Positions 1 to 7,448 of a stretch of DNA of 15,407 nucleotides are shown here, piece by piece (position 1 is the first letter of the stretch; each line of letters starts with the position of its first letter). Where the stretch lies: assembly GCA_042088875.1 (NCBI GenBank), contig JBELLF010000025.1:1-15407 (forward strand), read 5' to 3'. Both the position numbers and the translations under genes were made by a program. The DNA is from Marisimplicoccus framensis_A. GTDB taxonomy: Bacteria; Bacteroidota; Bacteroidia; Flavobacteriales; Flavobacteriaceae. The notes below the pieces were generated by a model. It made no database searches, had not been told where the DNA came from, and saw only the letters and a list, made by a program, of their open reading frames with translations.

Positions 1-2335
1 TTTTTTGTAGACCCCAACTAGGTCTCATATGTGCATGAGTATCAACAAAACCAGGTAAAATAGTTCTTCCATTTACATCAATAACCTCAGTAAATTTATC
101 TATGTTAATTTGACTTTTACTCACTTCTTTAATACGATTATTAACTATATATATTTGACCATTTTCTATGATTTCATCTTTATTCATAGTAATTATTTTG
201 GCATTTTTAAGTAAAATTGAACTCTCAGGTATATCTCTGTTTAATTCTACTATAACCTCTAATTCATCAGCTATAAATTCATCTTCATCTTCATTATTGT
301 CTAATTCTTTAGCTAACTCTGGGTTTAGTTTTGCAATCTCCTCAGCTAAATCTTCTTTTTTCTTTTCATCTTCAGTTTGGTCTTTATCTTTTTCTTTCAT
401 TTTTTTATCAAACTCTTCGGAATCTTTTAAGTTATAAGAGAAGAAAGAAGAGCCTAATGACCAATAGAGAGTCTCTGAGTCATTATCCCAAAAAGGAAAC
501 TCACCTCCAATTTTAGTTAACTTTTTAGCAGGAAATGAAGAAAATTTTGGGTTAGATAAAGATATTTTTAAAGACTCTTTTCCAGTGTATGGGATTGTGA
601 AACTATATATATTGTTACTAACCTTAGCAAGACCCTGCTTTCCATCTGGTGATATCTTTACAACACTTGCTGTTGAAGGTGTTTTAGAACTATAAGTTGT
701 AATTCCTGTTACTTTTACAATTTTCTTTTCATCTGTCCCGTCCCATTTAATCGACACTAATCCATTTCTTGAACTATATAGGTAAATTCTATCTTCACCT
801 TTAACAAAGTGAGGATAAGATCTACCTTTAGAGTCATCGATATAATTAAGTTTACCCCCATTTGAGGATATCCACATCAATTTATCACTAGATTTAAAGG
901 CATATGGACCATAACTTTCTTTATAACTACCCTCATCACCCATTATAAATACAATTTTATCTCCGAATTCATTCCAAACAGGATAAGTAAAGACACCTTT
1001 TTCCTTTATATTTTGACTTTGAGTTAAAAGAACTGGATCTCTTCTCCCATCAGATCTAACCTTATAAATTGAGCCTCCGTCTTTGTTATTCCAAGAAACA
1101 AAAGCAATTTCTCTTCCATCTGGACTCCAAGCAGGCATTGCTTCAATTGTCTCATCAACAAACTCAGTTAATCTATTCATTTCTTTTGTATTCAAGTCCA
1201 TTACATACAACTTGTTTACTGCTGTAAATGCAATTTTAGATTTATCTGGAGAAATTTTAGCATCTCTAATCTGGGTTGCATTCATTATCTTCTCATCTGA
1301 GATTGCATAGTCAAACTTGAGCTCAGGTCCAACTTCAACTATTTCATCAACCTTGAATGGTATTATAGATGAAGTACCATTCATAATAGATATTTTATTA
1401 ATTTTTCCCCCATAAAAAACTATTAAATAGTTACTATCTGGAGTAAATGACATATTGGGTAAAACACCTAAGGTTGCTTGAGATTCTTGATCATCTTTTT
1501 GAACAGGAAATGCAAGCCATTTTTCTTCACCAGTTTTTAAATCCCTTATTCTCAAAGCAGTTTTATCTTCATATCTTGTTCCATAGACTAGCCATTTTCC
1601 ATTTGGTGATAGTGTTGGCGTAAATGCAGATCCAAATCTTGATGTTTCTCTTTTAGTTTCTCCTGTTTCTCTGTCATATTTGGATATCTGATACTGAGGA
1701 AAACTAGCATTATATTGCCAAGAATTTCTTCTTTCTGCGTACCAAATATATCTATCATCATGGCTAACTGCAGGCTGAACAATCTTCAAGGAAGAGGGTT
1801 CACCTACTAGTTGAACACCAGAACCTCCTTCTTTGTGATACATATGTAATTTTAGATTTCTAAAACCTGTTGAGGCAATTATATAGTCACCATCTTTTGA
1901 CCAATCTGCAAATGCTGTTTGGTTATCTTTTCCCTTAGTGATTTGTAGTGAATCATTAGTCTCTAAGTCTCTAGTCCATACGTTTACATTTCCACTTTTA
2001 TCACTTGTATATACAATTGAATTTCCATCTGGAGAAAATCTTGGATGTGAATCATATGCCATTCCTTTAGTTATTCTCTTCGCATCACCACCATTCATAG
2101 GCATTGAATAAATATCTCCCAACATATCAAAAACTATAGTACTACCATCCGGGCTAACATCGAGTGAAATCCAAGTACCTGTATCAGTATTAAGTTCAAA
2201 AAATCTATCTGCTTTAATTGGTAGATTTTTATTTTTTTTCGATTCTTTTTTAGTATCATCTTTTTTCTCTTCCTGAGCAAATGAGAAACTTCCAAATAAG
2301 ATAAAAGCTAAAGTTGTACACAATAATCTTTTCAT
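1..2335 (-). CDS. Secreted TolB/PD40 beta-propeller amidohydrolase, 3' part missing
   Basis: Reading the minus strand from the ATG at 2333-2335 gives an open frame of 778 codons that runs off the left edge without a stop. It starts with a signal peptide (hydrophobic core ending SFSFAQ, about residues 1-20) and a short Lys/Asp-rich stretch. A long region (about 45-630) follows with repeated PD40-type motifs such as FSPDGNSIVYTSD, LSPNGKWLVYG and WSPDGREIAFVS, typical of TolB-like propellers. A strongly charged Lys/Glu/Asp linker spans about residues 635-690. The amidohydrolase domain then begins (SSILLKNAKIITMNKDEII) and reaches PGFVDTHAH at 761-769, where H767 and H769 would be the first metal ligands. 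Family proteins of this architecture run past 1000 residues, so roughly 300 or more, with the remaining active-site residues, lie outside the window. It is expected to be periplasmic or exported. Its substrate cannot be read from sequence; peptides or cyclic amides are family-level guesses. It is divergent from the M28 peptidase gene. Confidence 0.9.
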   Translation of the reverse strand, partial: MKRLLCTTLAFILFGSFSFAQEEKKDDTKKESKKNKNLPIKADRFFELNTDTGTWISLDVSPDGSTIVFDMLGDIYSMPMNGGDAKRITKGMAYDSHPRFSPDGNSIVYTSDKSGNVNVWTRDLETNDSLQITKGKDNQTAFADWSKDGDYIIASTGFRNLKLHMYHKEGGSGVQLVGEPSSLKIVQPAVSHDDRYIWYAERRNSWQYNASFPQYQISKYDRETGETKRETSRFGSAFTPTLSPNGKWLVYGTRYEDKTALRIRDLKTGEEKWLAFPVQKDDQESQATLGVLPNMSFTPDSNYLIVFYGGKINKISIMNGTSSIIPFKVDEIVEVGPELKFDYAISDEKIMNATQIRDAKISPDKSKIAFTAVNKLYVMDLNTKEMNRLTEFVDETIEAMPAWSPDGREIAFVSWNNKDGGSIYKVRSDGRRDPVLLTQSQNIKEKGVFTYPVWNEFGDKIVFIMGDEGSYKESYGPYAFKSSDKLMWISSNGGKLNYIDDSKGRSYPHFVKGEDRIYLYSSRNGLVSIKWDGTDEKKIVKVTGITTYSSKTPSTASVVKISPDGKQGLAKVSNNIYSFTIPYTGKESLKISLSNPKFSSFPAKKLTKIGGEFPFWDNDSETLYWSLGSSFFSYNLKDSEEFDKKMKEKDKDQTEDEKKKEDLAEEIAKLNPELAKELDNNEDEDEFIADELEVIVELNRDIPESSILLKNAKIITMNKDEIIENGQIYIVNNRIKEVSKSQINIDKFTEVIDVNGRTILPGFVDTHAHMRPSWGLQK

Positions 2336-2350
2336 AATTCTAGTTTTTCG

Positions 2351-2358
2351 TAAATATA
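2351..2358 (-). promoter_or_regulatory. Possible -7 element of the amidohydrolase gene
   Basis: On the minus strand this reads TATATTTA, matching the Bacteroidota -7 consensus TAnnTTTG at all but the last base. It lies 15 nt upstream of the ATG at 2335. I found no TTG at the usual 17-23 nt further upstream, so the call is weak. Confidence 0.3.
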
Positions 2359-2380
2359 CTGATTTTGAATTCTTCTAACA

Positions 2381-2409
2381 TTTGGAATATAATCATTTAG
2401 TTATATTTG
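2381..2409 (+). promoter_or_regulatory. Bacteroidota-type promoter for the M28 peptidase gene
   Basis: TTTG at 2381-2384 is followed after 17 nt by TATATTTG at 2402-2409, a full match to the -33 TTTG / -7 TAnnTTTG pattern described for Bacteroides and Flavobacterium sigma factors. Transcription would start around 2415, leaving a leader of about 15 nt before the ATG at 2430. No Shine-Dalgarno site is visible, as is usual in this phylum. Confidence 0.6.
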
Positions 2410-2429
2410 GGGTATAAAAATTTATCAAA

Positions 2430-4046
2430 ATGAAAAATCGTATCATTCTTTTATTTTTATTATTTGCATTTAATTTGGCTTTTCCTCAAGGTAAACTTCA
2501 AATAATAAATCAAATAGTTTCAGAAGCAGAAAATAATTCTCAACTTGAAACTTTAGCACATGAGCTTGTGGATCAAATTGGTCCTAGACTTACAGGGACT
2601 CCGCAAATGCAATTAGCTCATGATTGGGTAATTAATACATATGCTAAGTGGAATATAAATGCAGAAAATGAACAATTTGGTCAGTGGAGATCATGGGAAA
2701 GAGGAATAAGTCATGCCGATATGATAACTCCATGGGTTAAATCCTTAGAGGGCCAGCAACTTTCATGGAGTGCCAGTACAAAAAAAAATGGAGAATTAGG
2801 AGAAGTAGTATCTATACCATTTGAATCAAAGGAAGTATTTGATGCTTGGCTGAAGACTATTAAGGGAAAACATATTCTTTTTGGCACACCTGATATTTCA
2901 GGTAGACCAGATTACGATCTTAAAAGATGGGCAAAAGAAGAAACTCTTGAAGAAATAAGAAGATTTAGATTAACCAAAAGGAGTAGGGATTTTAGAAATA
3001 TCAGAAAAACAGGATATGACTTTAAGGAAATGATGAAAGCTATCGAGGACGCTAAACCTGCATCAATAATTACAAGTGCATGGACTAATAGTTTTGGAAC
3101 TAACGTAATTTTCAGTCCAGGTGCTTATGGAATTAGTCCATATACTCCTACTGTTGATATAAGTATGGAAGATTTTGGATTGCTATACAGGTTAGCTGAA
3201 AGTGGCCAGAAACCTACTGTTAATGTTAATCTTCAATCTAAAGAATTAGGTAAAGTACCAACTTATAATTCTCTAGGAAAAATTTCAGGAGTTGAAAAAC
3301 CAAATGAATATGTTATTCTATCGGCACATCTAGACTCTACTGGAGGTGGAACAGGAGCTACAGACAATGCCACAGGAACAATTGTAATGATGGAGGTTAT
3401 GAGAATTTTAAAGAAAATTTACCCTAATCCAAAAAGAACTATTATTGCTGCTCATTGGGGTGCTGAAGAACAAGGACTTAATGGATCTAGTGCTTTTGTT
3501 GAAGATCATCCGGAAATAGTAGAAAACTTACAAGCTTTATTTAATCAAGATAATGGTACAGGTAGAGTAGTTCAAATAAATGGCCATGGATTTACTGAAG
3601 CATACAGATTTATAGGAGAATGGCTTCAATATGTACCATCAGAAATAAGAGATGAGATTGATACAGAGTTTCCTGGAATACCAATTCCTCTTAATTCCTA
3701 TGAAGAAAATGGAGTAATTGTTCCCTCTGGTGGTTCATCTGATTGGAGAAACTTTGTTTCATCAGGAGTTCCAGGTTTTAATTTAAGATCTCTTGATTTT
3801 TCGTATGGTGGTGATAGCCAGTATCACTATACTTGGCATACTAATAGAGATACTTATGATAAAATAGTCTTTGATGATGTAAGAGATAATGTAATTCTGA
3901 TAGCTATCTTAACATACCTTGCAAGTGAGGAAGAAGAATTGATGCCAAGAGATAGAAGATTACTACCTATTGATCCTCTGACAGGTAAAAGAGGAGAATG
4001 GCCTTCTCTTAGAATTCCTAATAGAGACGGCTCTGAAGATAATTAG
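2430..4046 (+). CDS. Secreted M28 family zinc metallopeptidase
   Basis: A 538-residue exported peptidase of the M28 (aminopeptidase/carboxypeptidase) family, predicted to trim peptides in the periplasm or outside the cell. Residues 1-19 form a signal peptide ending LAFPQ. The catalytic domain carries the expected two-zinc set: H300 in SAHLDS, bridging D312 in TDNATG, the catalytic-base/ligand pair E346-E347 in GAEEQG, D374 in NQDNGTG, and H470 in WHTNRDTYD. The segment of about 100-290 between the N-terminal part and the catalytic core is where many relatives hold a PA-like insert; I cannot confirm that fold by eye. A GGSSDWRNF block (434-442) is also family-like. No C-terminal sorting domain of the type IX secretion system is apparent, since the tail is short and charged. 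The start at 2430 is supported by the signal peptide and the promoter just upstream. The desaturase-family gene begins 1 nt after the stop, so the two are probably one transcript. Substrate specificity is unknown. Confidence 0.93.
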   Translation: MKNRIILLFLLFAFNLAFPQGKLQIINQIVSEAENNSQLETLAHELVDQIGPRLTGTPQMQLAHDWVINTYAKWNINAENEQFGQWRSWERGISHADMITPWVKSLEGQQLSWSASTKKNGELGEVVSIPFESKEVFDAWLKTIKGKHILFGTPDISGRPDYDLKRWAKEETLEEIRRFRLTKRSRDFRNIRKTGYDFKEMMKAIEDAKPASIITSAWTNSFGTNVIFSPGAYGISPYTPTVDISMEDFGLLYRLAESGQKPTVNVNLQSKELGKVPTYNSLGKISGVEKPNEYVILSAHLDSTGGGTGATDNATGTIVMMEVMRILKKIYPNPKRTIIAAHWGAEEQGLNGSSAFVEDHPEIVENLQALFNQDNGTGRVVQINGHGFTEAYRFIGEWLQYVPSEIRDEIDTEFPGIPIPLNSYEENGVIVPSGGSSDWRNFVSSGVPGFNLRSLDFSYGGDSQYHYTWHTNRDTYDKIVFDDVRDNVILIAILTYLASEEEELMPRDRRLLPIDPLTGKRGEWPSLRIPNRDGSEDN

Positions 4047-4047
4047 C

Positions 4048-4869
4048 ATGGAAAACTTATTATTGCTATTTGAAAATATTTCATCTGTTAATAGAGTAGT
4101 AATAATTGTCTCTGGTATTACCTTTTTTTGGATAATTGAAGGAATTGTACCTTTTAAATTTCTCAATTATAAAAAATGGACTCATTCAATTCCAAATTTT
4201 TTATTAACCCTAACAACAATAATTGTAAATTTTTTCTTTGCATTTTTACTAGTATTTGCTTCTGATTGGTCAAATGAAAATAGTTTTGGAATAATACATT
4301 TTATAAACTCATCCACATTAATAAGTGTAATTGTTGGGTTATTATTACTTGATTTAATTGGAGCATATCTTCCTCATTTAGTTCAACATAAGGTTAAATT
4401 ATTATGGCACATACATATTGTTCATCATACTGATCATAAAGTTGACACAACTACTGCTAACAGACATCATCCATTAGAGAGTGTAGTTAGGTTTATTTTT
4501 ACATTTATTGGAATAATTGTATCAGGAGCTCCTATTGGTCTTGTTCTTCTATATCAATCTATCTCGGTTCTTGCCTCTCAATTTAATCATGCTAATATTC
4601 AAATCTCTAATAGGCTTGATAATATTTTAAGCTATGTGATAGTGTCTCCAAATATGCATAAGGTTCATCATCACTTTGAATTGCCATACACAGATTCAAA
4701 CTATGGAAATATTTTTTCTATTTGGGATAGAATTTTTGGAACCTATATGGAATTAGACAAGAGTAAAATAAAATATGGAGTAGATACTGACCTTGACGAG
4801 GAGTTAAATTCTAAATTTATTAGCCTGCTGGAGAGGCCATTTAAAAAATGGTATAAATATTTTAGCTGA
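4048..4869 (+). CDS. Sterol desaturase / fatty acid hydroxylase family membrane protein
   Basis: A 273-residue integral membrane protein of the di-iron fatty acid hydroxylase superfamily, which oxidises lipid or carotenoid-like substrates at the membrane. Hydrophobic segments lie at about 14-34, 48-72, 88-109 and 148-176. The histidine clusters are present in order: H110xxxH114, H123xxH126H127 (in HIHIVHHTDH), H140H141 in NRHHPLE, H181 in FNHANI, and H204xxH207H208 in MHKVHHH. The C-terminal signature SIWDRIFGTY (224-233) is also typical. Length matches the usual 250-300 residues. The ATG follows the M28 stop codon by one base, suggesting coupled translation, and there is no separate promoter or visible ribosome-binding site. 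The 3' end overlaps hisS tail to tail by 8 bp. The exact substrate is not predictable; family members act on sterols, fatty acids, carotenoids or alkylglycerols. The family call is firm and the reaction is inferred. Confidence 0.9.
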   Translation: MENLLLLFENISSVNRVVIIVSGITFFWIIEGIVPFKFLNYKKWTHSIPNFLLTLTTIIVNFFFAFLLVFASDWSNENSFGIIHFINSSTLISVIVGLLLLDLIGAYLPHLVQHKVKLLWHIHIVHHTDHKVDTTTANRHHPLESVVRFIFTFIGIIVSGAPIGLVLLYQSISVLASQFNHANIQISNRLDNILSYVIVSPNMHKVHHHFELPYTDSNYGNIFSIWDRIFGTYMELDKSKIKYGVDTDLDEELNSKFISLLERPFKKWYKYFS

Positions 4870-4892
4870 TTTCTTTAATTTTTTCAGCTAAA
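4861..4892. terminator. Inverted repeat over the convergent stops of hisS and the desaturase gene
   Basis: TTTAGCTGA at 4861-4869 pairs perfectly with TCAGCTAAA at 4884-4892 around a 14-nt A/T loop, giving a 9-bp stem in RNA from either strand. The left arm contains both stop codons: TGA of the plus-strand gene (4867-4869) and TAA of hisS (4862-4864 on minus). No strong T-run follows on either side, so this is only a possible bidirectional terminator or 3'-end stabiliser. Confidence 0.45.
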
Positions 4893-6238
4893 GAATCTAT
4901 TTGCGTAAATATTAACTCTTCTCCTTTTGACATATCCTTAACTTTAAAAATATCTTTCTTCAATTCATCATCACCAATAATTACAACAAAGTCAATTCCT
5001 TTTTTATTGGCGTAGTCTAATTGCTTTTTAATTTTAACATCAAGAGGATAAATTTCGCAAACAATACCATCTTTCCTTAACTGATTTACAGAGTCAATTA
5101 AATTCGATATTTTATCAGTCCCAAAATTTAGAAACAGGAATGATTTAGATGAGTCTAATAGATTAGGAAAAAGATTAAGCTCCTCAAGAATTAAAAAAAT
5201 CCTATCAAAACCAAAAGATATACCAAAACCACTTAATTTAGGATTATTCTTCTGGACTAGATCGTCATATCTACCTCCTCCCCCAATAGAGCCTAAGCTG
5301 AAGTCTTTGGGAGAGGAAACTTCAACAATAGTCCCGGTGTAATAACCCAAACCTCTTGCCAGAGATAAGTCAAATTCAATCTCAATATTGTTTAACTTAA
5401 ATTGATTACAAGTATTAATTATTTTTTCAATTGAATCAATTGCATGAGAAGGAATATTTTTACTATTGAACTCCTTTCTGACTAGATCAATTTTACTTTT
5501 ATTAGAACCCTTGGTATCAAGGAAAAATATAAGTTTATCTATTGACTCAGTCTTGATACCTTTTTTAGATAATTCATCCACTACTCCATCAATGCCAATT
5601 TTATCAGACTTATCCAGTGTTGAAGAGATTTCAGATAAGCTTTCAAGATTCATAATATTCGATATACCTTCTAATATTTCTCTATTATTTATTCTAAGAA
5701 CTAGTTTTGGTAATCCAAGATTTTCAAAAACATGATCATATACTTTAATACACTCAACCTCGTTTAAAAAGTTTTTTTCTCCAATTATATCGACGTCGCA
5801 CTGAAGAAATTCTCTATATCTACCCTTTTGAGGTCTATCTGCTCTCCAAACTAATTGAGTTTGAAATCTTTTAAATGGTAGAGTAATTTCGTTTAAGTTT
5901 TGTTGCACAAACCTAGACAAAGGAACTGTAAGATCATACCTAAGGGCCTTATCACTCAAAGAATTAGCAAACTTGGATAGCTTTCCATCATTAAGTGAGT
6001 TTATATCTGCTTTTTTTACTTTTTCACCAGAGGATAAAATCTTAAACATTAAAGAATCCTCTTCATCTCCATATTTATCTGTAAGTGTGGATAAATTTTC
6101 AAATGAAGGTGTCTGTATCTCCTGGAAATTAAATGATTTGAAACTGTCTCTTAAAACTTTTAAAAGGTAATTTCTTTTTTTTAATTCTAATGAAGAAAAA
6201 TCTCTTGTTCCCTTTGGTGTATTTAGTTTTTGAGACAT
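4862..6238 (-). CDS. hisS: Histidyl-tRNA synthetase
   Basis: Class II aminoacyl-tRNA synthetase that charges tRNA-His with histidine in the cytoplasm; 458 residues from the ATG at 6236-6238. The N-terminus (LNTPKGTRDF) is the standard HisRS opening. Next come RYDLTVPLSRF at 100-110, motif 2 with RPQKGRYREF near 135-144, the histidine-specific loop LARGLGYYTG at 293-302 (R295 being the conserved catalytic arginine), and motif 3 with GGGGRYDDL at about 319-327 and GFGISFGFDRI at 337-347. A C-terminal anticodon-binding domain occupies about 365-458. It is somewhat longer than the 424-residue E. coli enzyme, through sequence between motif 2 and the HisA loop. A longer reading from TTG at 6241 adds one residue and is disfavoured because ATG follows directly. 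It lies 43 nt after rplI on the same strand and is probably co-transcribed with the ribosomal genes. Confidence 0.97.
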   Translation of the reverse strand: MSQKLNTPKGTRDFSSLELKKRNYLLKVLRDSFKSFNFQEIQTPSFENLSTLTDKYGDEEDSLMFKILSSGEKVKKADINSLNDGKLSKFANSLSDKALRYDLTVPLSRFVQQNLNEITLPFKRFQTQLVWRADRPQKGRYREFLQCDVDIIGEKNFLNEVECIKVYDHVFENLGLPKLVLRINNREILEGISNIMNLESLSEISSTLDKSDKIGIDGVVDELSKKGIKTESIDKLIFFLDTKGSNKSKIDLVRKEFNSKNIPSHAIDSIEKIINTCNQFKLNNIEIEFDLSLARGLGYYTGTIVEVSSPKDFSLGSIGGGGRYDDLVQKNNPKLSGFGISFGFDRIFLILEELNLFPNLLDSSKSFLFLNFGTDKISNLIDSVNQLRKDGIVCEIYPLDVKIKKQLDYANKKGIDFVVIIGDDELKKDIFKVKDMSKGEELIFTQIDSLAEKIKEIS

Positions 6239-6281
6239 CAAAAATTTATTTGATAATCAAGTGAACAATAAAGTTATGAAA

Positions 6282-6734
6282 TTATTTCTTTTCGGCTAGA
6301 AGCTCGAAATTTAATTGAGTGGAAACCTCTCTATGAAGCCTTATAGATGCCTGATATTTTCCTATTCTTTTGATAGATTTACCTGGAATTGAAATATTTT
6401 CTTTTTCTACTTCAATTTTTTTACCTTCTAAGCCTTTAGCTACATCAGCGTTAGATATTGAACCAAAAAGTTTTCCATCTGGACCAACTTTTGCAGAAAT
6501 TTTAAGATCAACTTTAGAAATTTTTGCAGCTAACTTCTCAGCATCGTCAATTATAGACTTTTCTTTAAAAGCCTTTTGTTTTAGATTTTCAGCTAAAACT
6601 TTTTTAGCAGACTCAGTTGCTAAAACAGCTTTTCCTGTTGGAATAAGAAAGTTTCTACCATATCCAGCCTTAACTATTACAATTTCATCTTTAAAACCTA
6701 CGTTAGCAACGTTCTCTTTTAGTATAATCTCCAT
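6282..6734 (-). CDS. rplI: 50S ribosomal protein L9
   Basis: Ribosomal protein bL9, 150 residues (149 in E. coli), bound to 23S rRNA near the base of the L1 stalk. The N-terminal domain shows the family signature: a glycine-turn region around residue 13, then GYGRNFLIP at 24-32. A long Lys/Ala-rich connecting helix covers about 40-75. The C-terminal domain holds GPDGKLFGSI near 84-93 and ends in acidic and lysine residues. It is the last of three closely packed ribosomal genes, with its ATG only 2 nt after the rpsR stop. The order rpsF-rpsR-rplI is conserved in many bacteria. No ssb or priB gene is inserted here, unlike in some other phyla. Confidence 0.97.
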   Translation of the reverse strand: MEIILKENVANVGFKDEIVIVKAGYGRNFLIPTGKAVLATESAKKVLAENLKQKAFKEKSIIDDAEKLAAKISKVDLKISAKVGPDGKLFGSISNADVAKGLEGKKIEVEKENISIPGKSIKRIGKYQASIRLHREVSTQLNFELLAEKK

Positions 6735-6736
6735 AA

Positions 6737-7033
6737 TTATTTTAATAAGTCTCCAACATATGGCAATAAAGCTAAATGTCTGGCTCTTTTAACTGCTGTA
6801 GCAACTTTTCTCTGGTATTTTAGTGAAGTACCTGTTAATCTTCTTGGTAAAATTTTTCCCTGCTCATTAATAAATCTGTTTAAAAAGTCAGGATCTTTGT
6901 AATCAACATATTTAATACCTGATCTTCTAAACATGCAATATTTCTTTGCTTTAGAAGTATTGATATCTAAGGGAGAAAGATATCTAATCTCACCTTCATT
7001 TTTAATTTTTGATTGCTCATCAATGCCTGCCAT
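6737..7033 (-). CDS. rpsR: 30S ribosomal protein S18
   Basis: Ribosomal protein bS18, 98 residues, which pairs with S6 on the platform of the small subunit. The conserved core begins near C33 (YCMFRRSGIKYVDYKD) and includes the signature RRLTGTSLKYQRKVATAVKR at about 64-83, ending RHLALLPYV. A polar N-terminal extension of about 30 residues precedes it, making it longer than the roughly 75-residue E. coli protein; similar extensions occur in Bacteroidota. It starts 2 nt after the rpsF stop and ends 2 nt before rplI, so translation of all three is likely coupled. Confidence 0.97.
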   Translation of the reverse strand: MAGIDEQSKIKNEGEIRYLSPLDINTSKAKKYCMFRRSGIKYVDYKDPDFLNRFINEQGKILPRRLTGTSLKYQRKVATAVKRARHLALLPYVGDLLK

Positions 7034-7035
7034 AA

Positions 7036-7377
7036 CTAACTAGCTTTTTTTGTATTTCTATTTCTTCTTTTTTCTGCCCACTCAATAGCATCTTTTTCAA
7101 GAGTTACTGTCAAGTACCTCATGATAGTTTCATCTCTTTTGAACTCAAGCTCTAGAGAAGATACAGAATCTGCAGGAGCAGTATATTCAATAAGATTGTA
7201 AAACCCACTATTCTTATTTTGAATAGAATATGCTAACTTTTTTAAACCCCAAATTTCTTTACTAATAATTTTAGCACCATTAGACTTCAAATATTTATCG
7301 TATTTGTCTACTACTTTCTCAACTTGCTCTTCTGAAAGAGCTGGGTTTAAAATAAATATAGTTTCGTAGTTTTTCAT
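7036..7377 (-). CDS. rpsF: 30S ribosomal protein S6
   Basis: Ribosomal protein bS6, 113 residues, the S18 partner in the 30S platform. Recognisable parts are the N-terminal strand MKNYETIFILNP, the WGLKKLAYSI block at 43-52, the GFYNLIEY strand, and RDETIMRYLTV near 81-91. The short basic tail (EKRRNRNTKKAS) is normal for the family. It is the first gene of the rpsF-rpsR-rplI group, and a good promoter lies 18-49 nt upstream of its ATG. priA ends 71 nt further upstream on the same strand, but the promoter suggests independent transcription. Confidence 0.97.
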   Translation of the reverse strand: MKNYETIFILNPALSEEQVEKVVDKYDKYLKSNGAKIISKEIWGLKKLAYSIQNKNSGFYNLIEYTAPADSVSSLELEFKRDETIMRYLTVTLEKDAIEWAEKRRNRNTKKAS

Positions 7378-7394
7378 CTTAAATTCTTAGGCCG

Positions 7395-7426
7395 CAAAAT
7401 TAGGTTTTTAAATAATATCTGCCAAA
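7395..7426 (-). promoter_or_regulatory. Bacteroidota-type promoter of the ribosomal protein operon
   Basis: On the minus strand TTTG (7423-7426) and TAATTTTG (7395-7402) are separated by 20 nt, a full match to the -33 / -7 pattern of Bacteroidota. The predicted start near 7388-7390 leaves a leader of only about 11-13 nt before the rpsF ATG. That is too short to hold a protein-binding autoregulatory structure upstream of rpsF. Confidence 0.65.
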
Positions 7427-7448
7427 TTTATTTTAAGTAAAGTATTTT

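Noticed and set aside
168..437. Serine- and phenylalanine-rich plus-strand reading frame.
   Set aside because: It is the antisense shadow of the charged Lys/Glu/Asp linker of the amidohydrolase; it has no family-like sequence and no start signals.
6236..6241. TTG at 6241 as the start of hisS.
   Set aside because: ATG follows as the very next codon and fits the usual HisRS N-terminus better.
6239..6264. Possible hisS promoter: minus-strand TTG, 19 nt, then AATTTTTG touching the ATG.
   Set aside because: The -7 box misses the first T and would place the transcript start inside hisS; co-transcription with rplI explains the gene more simply.
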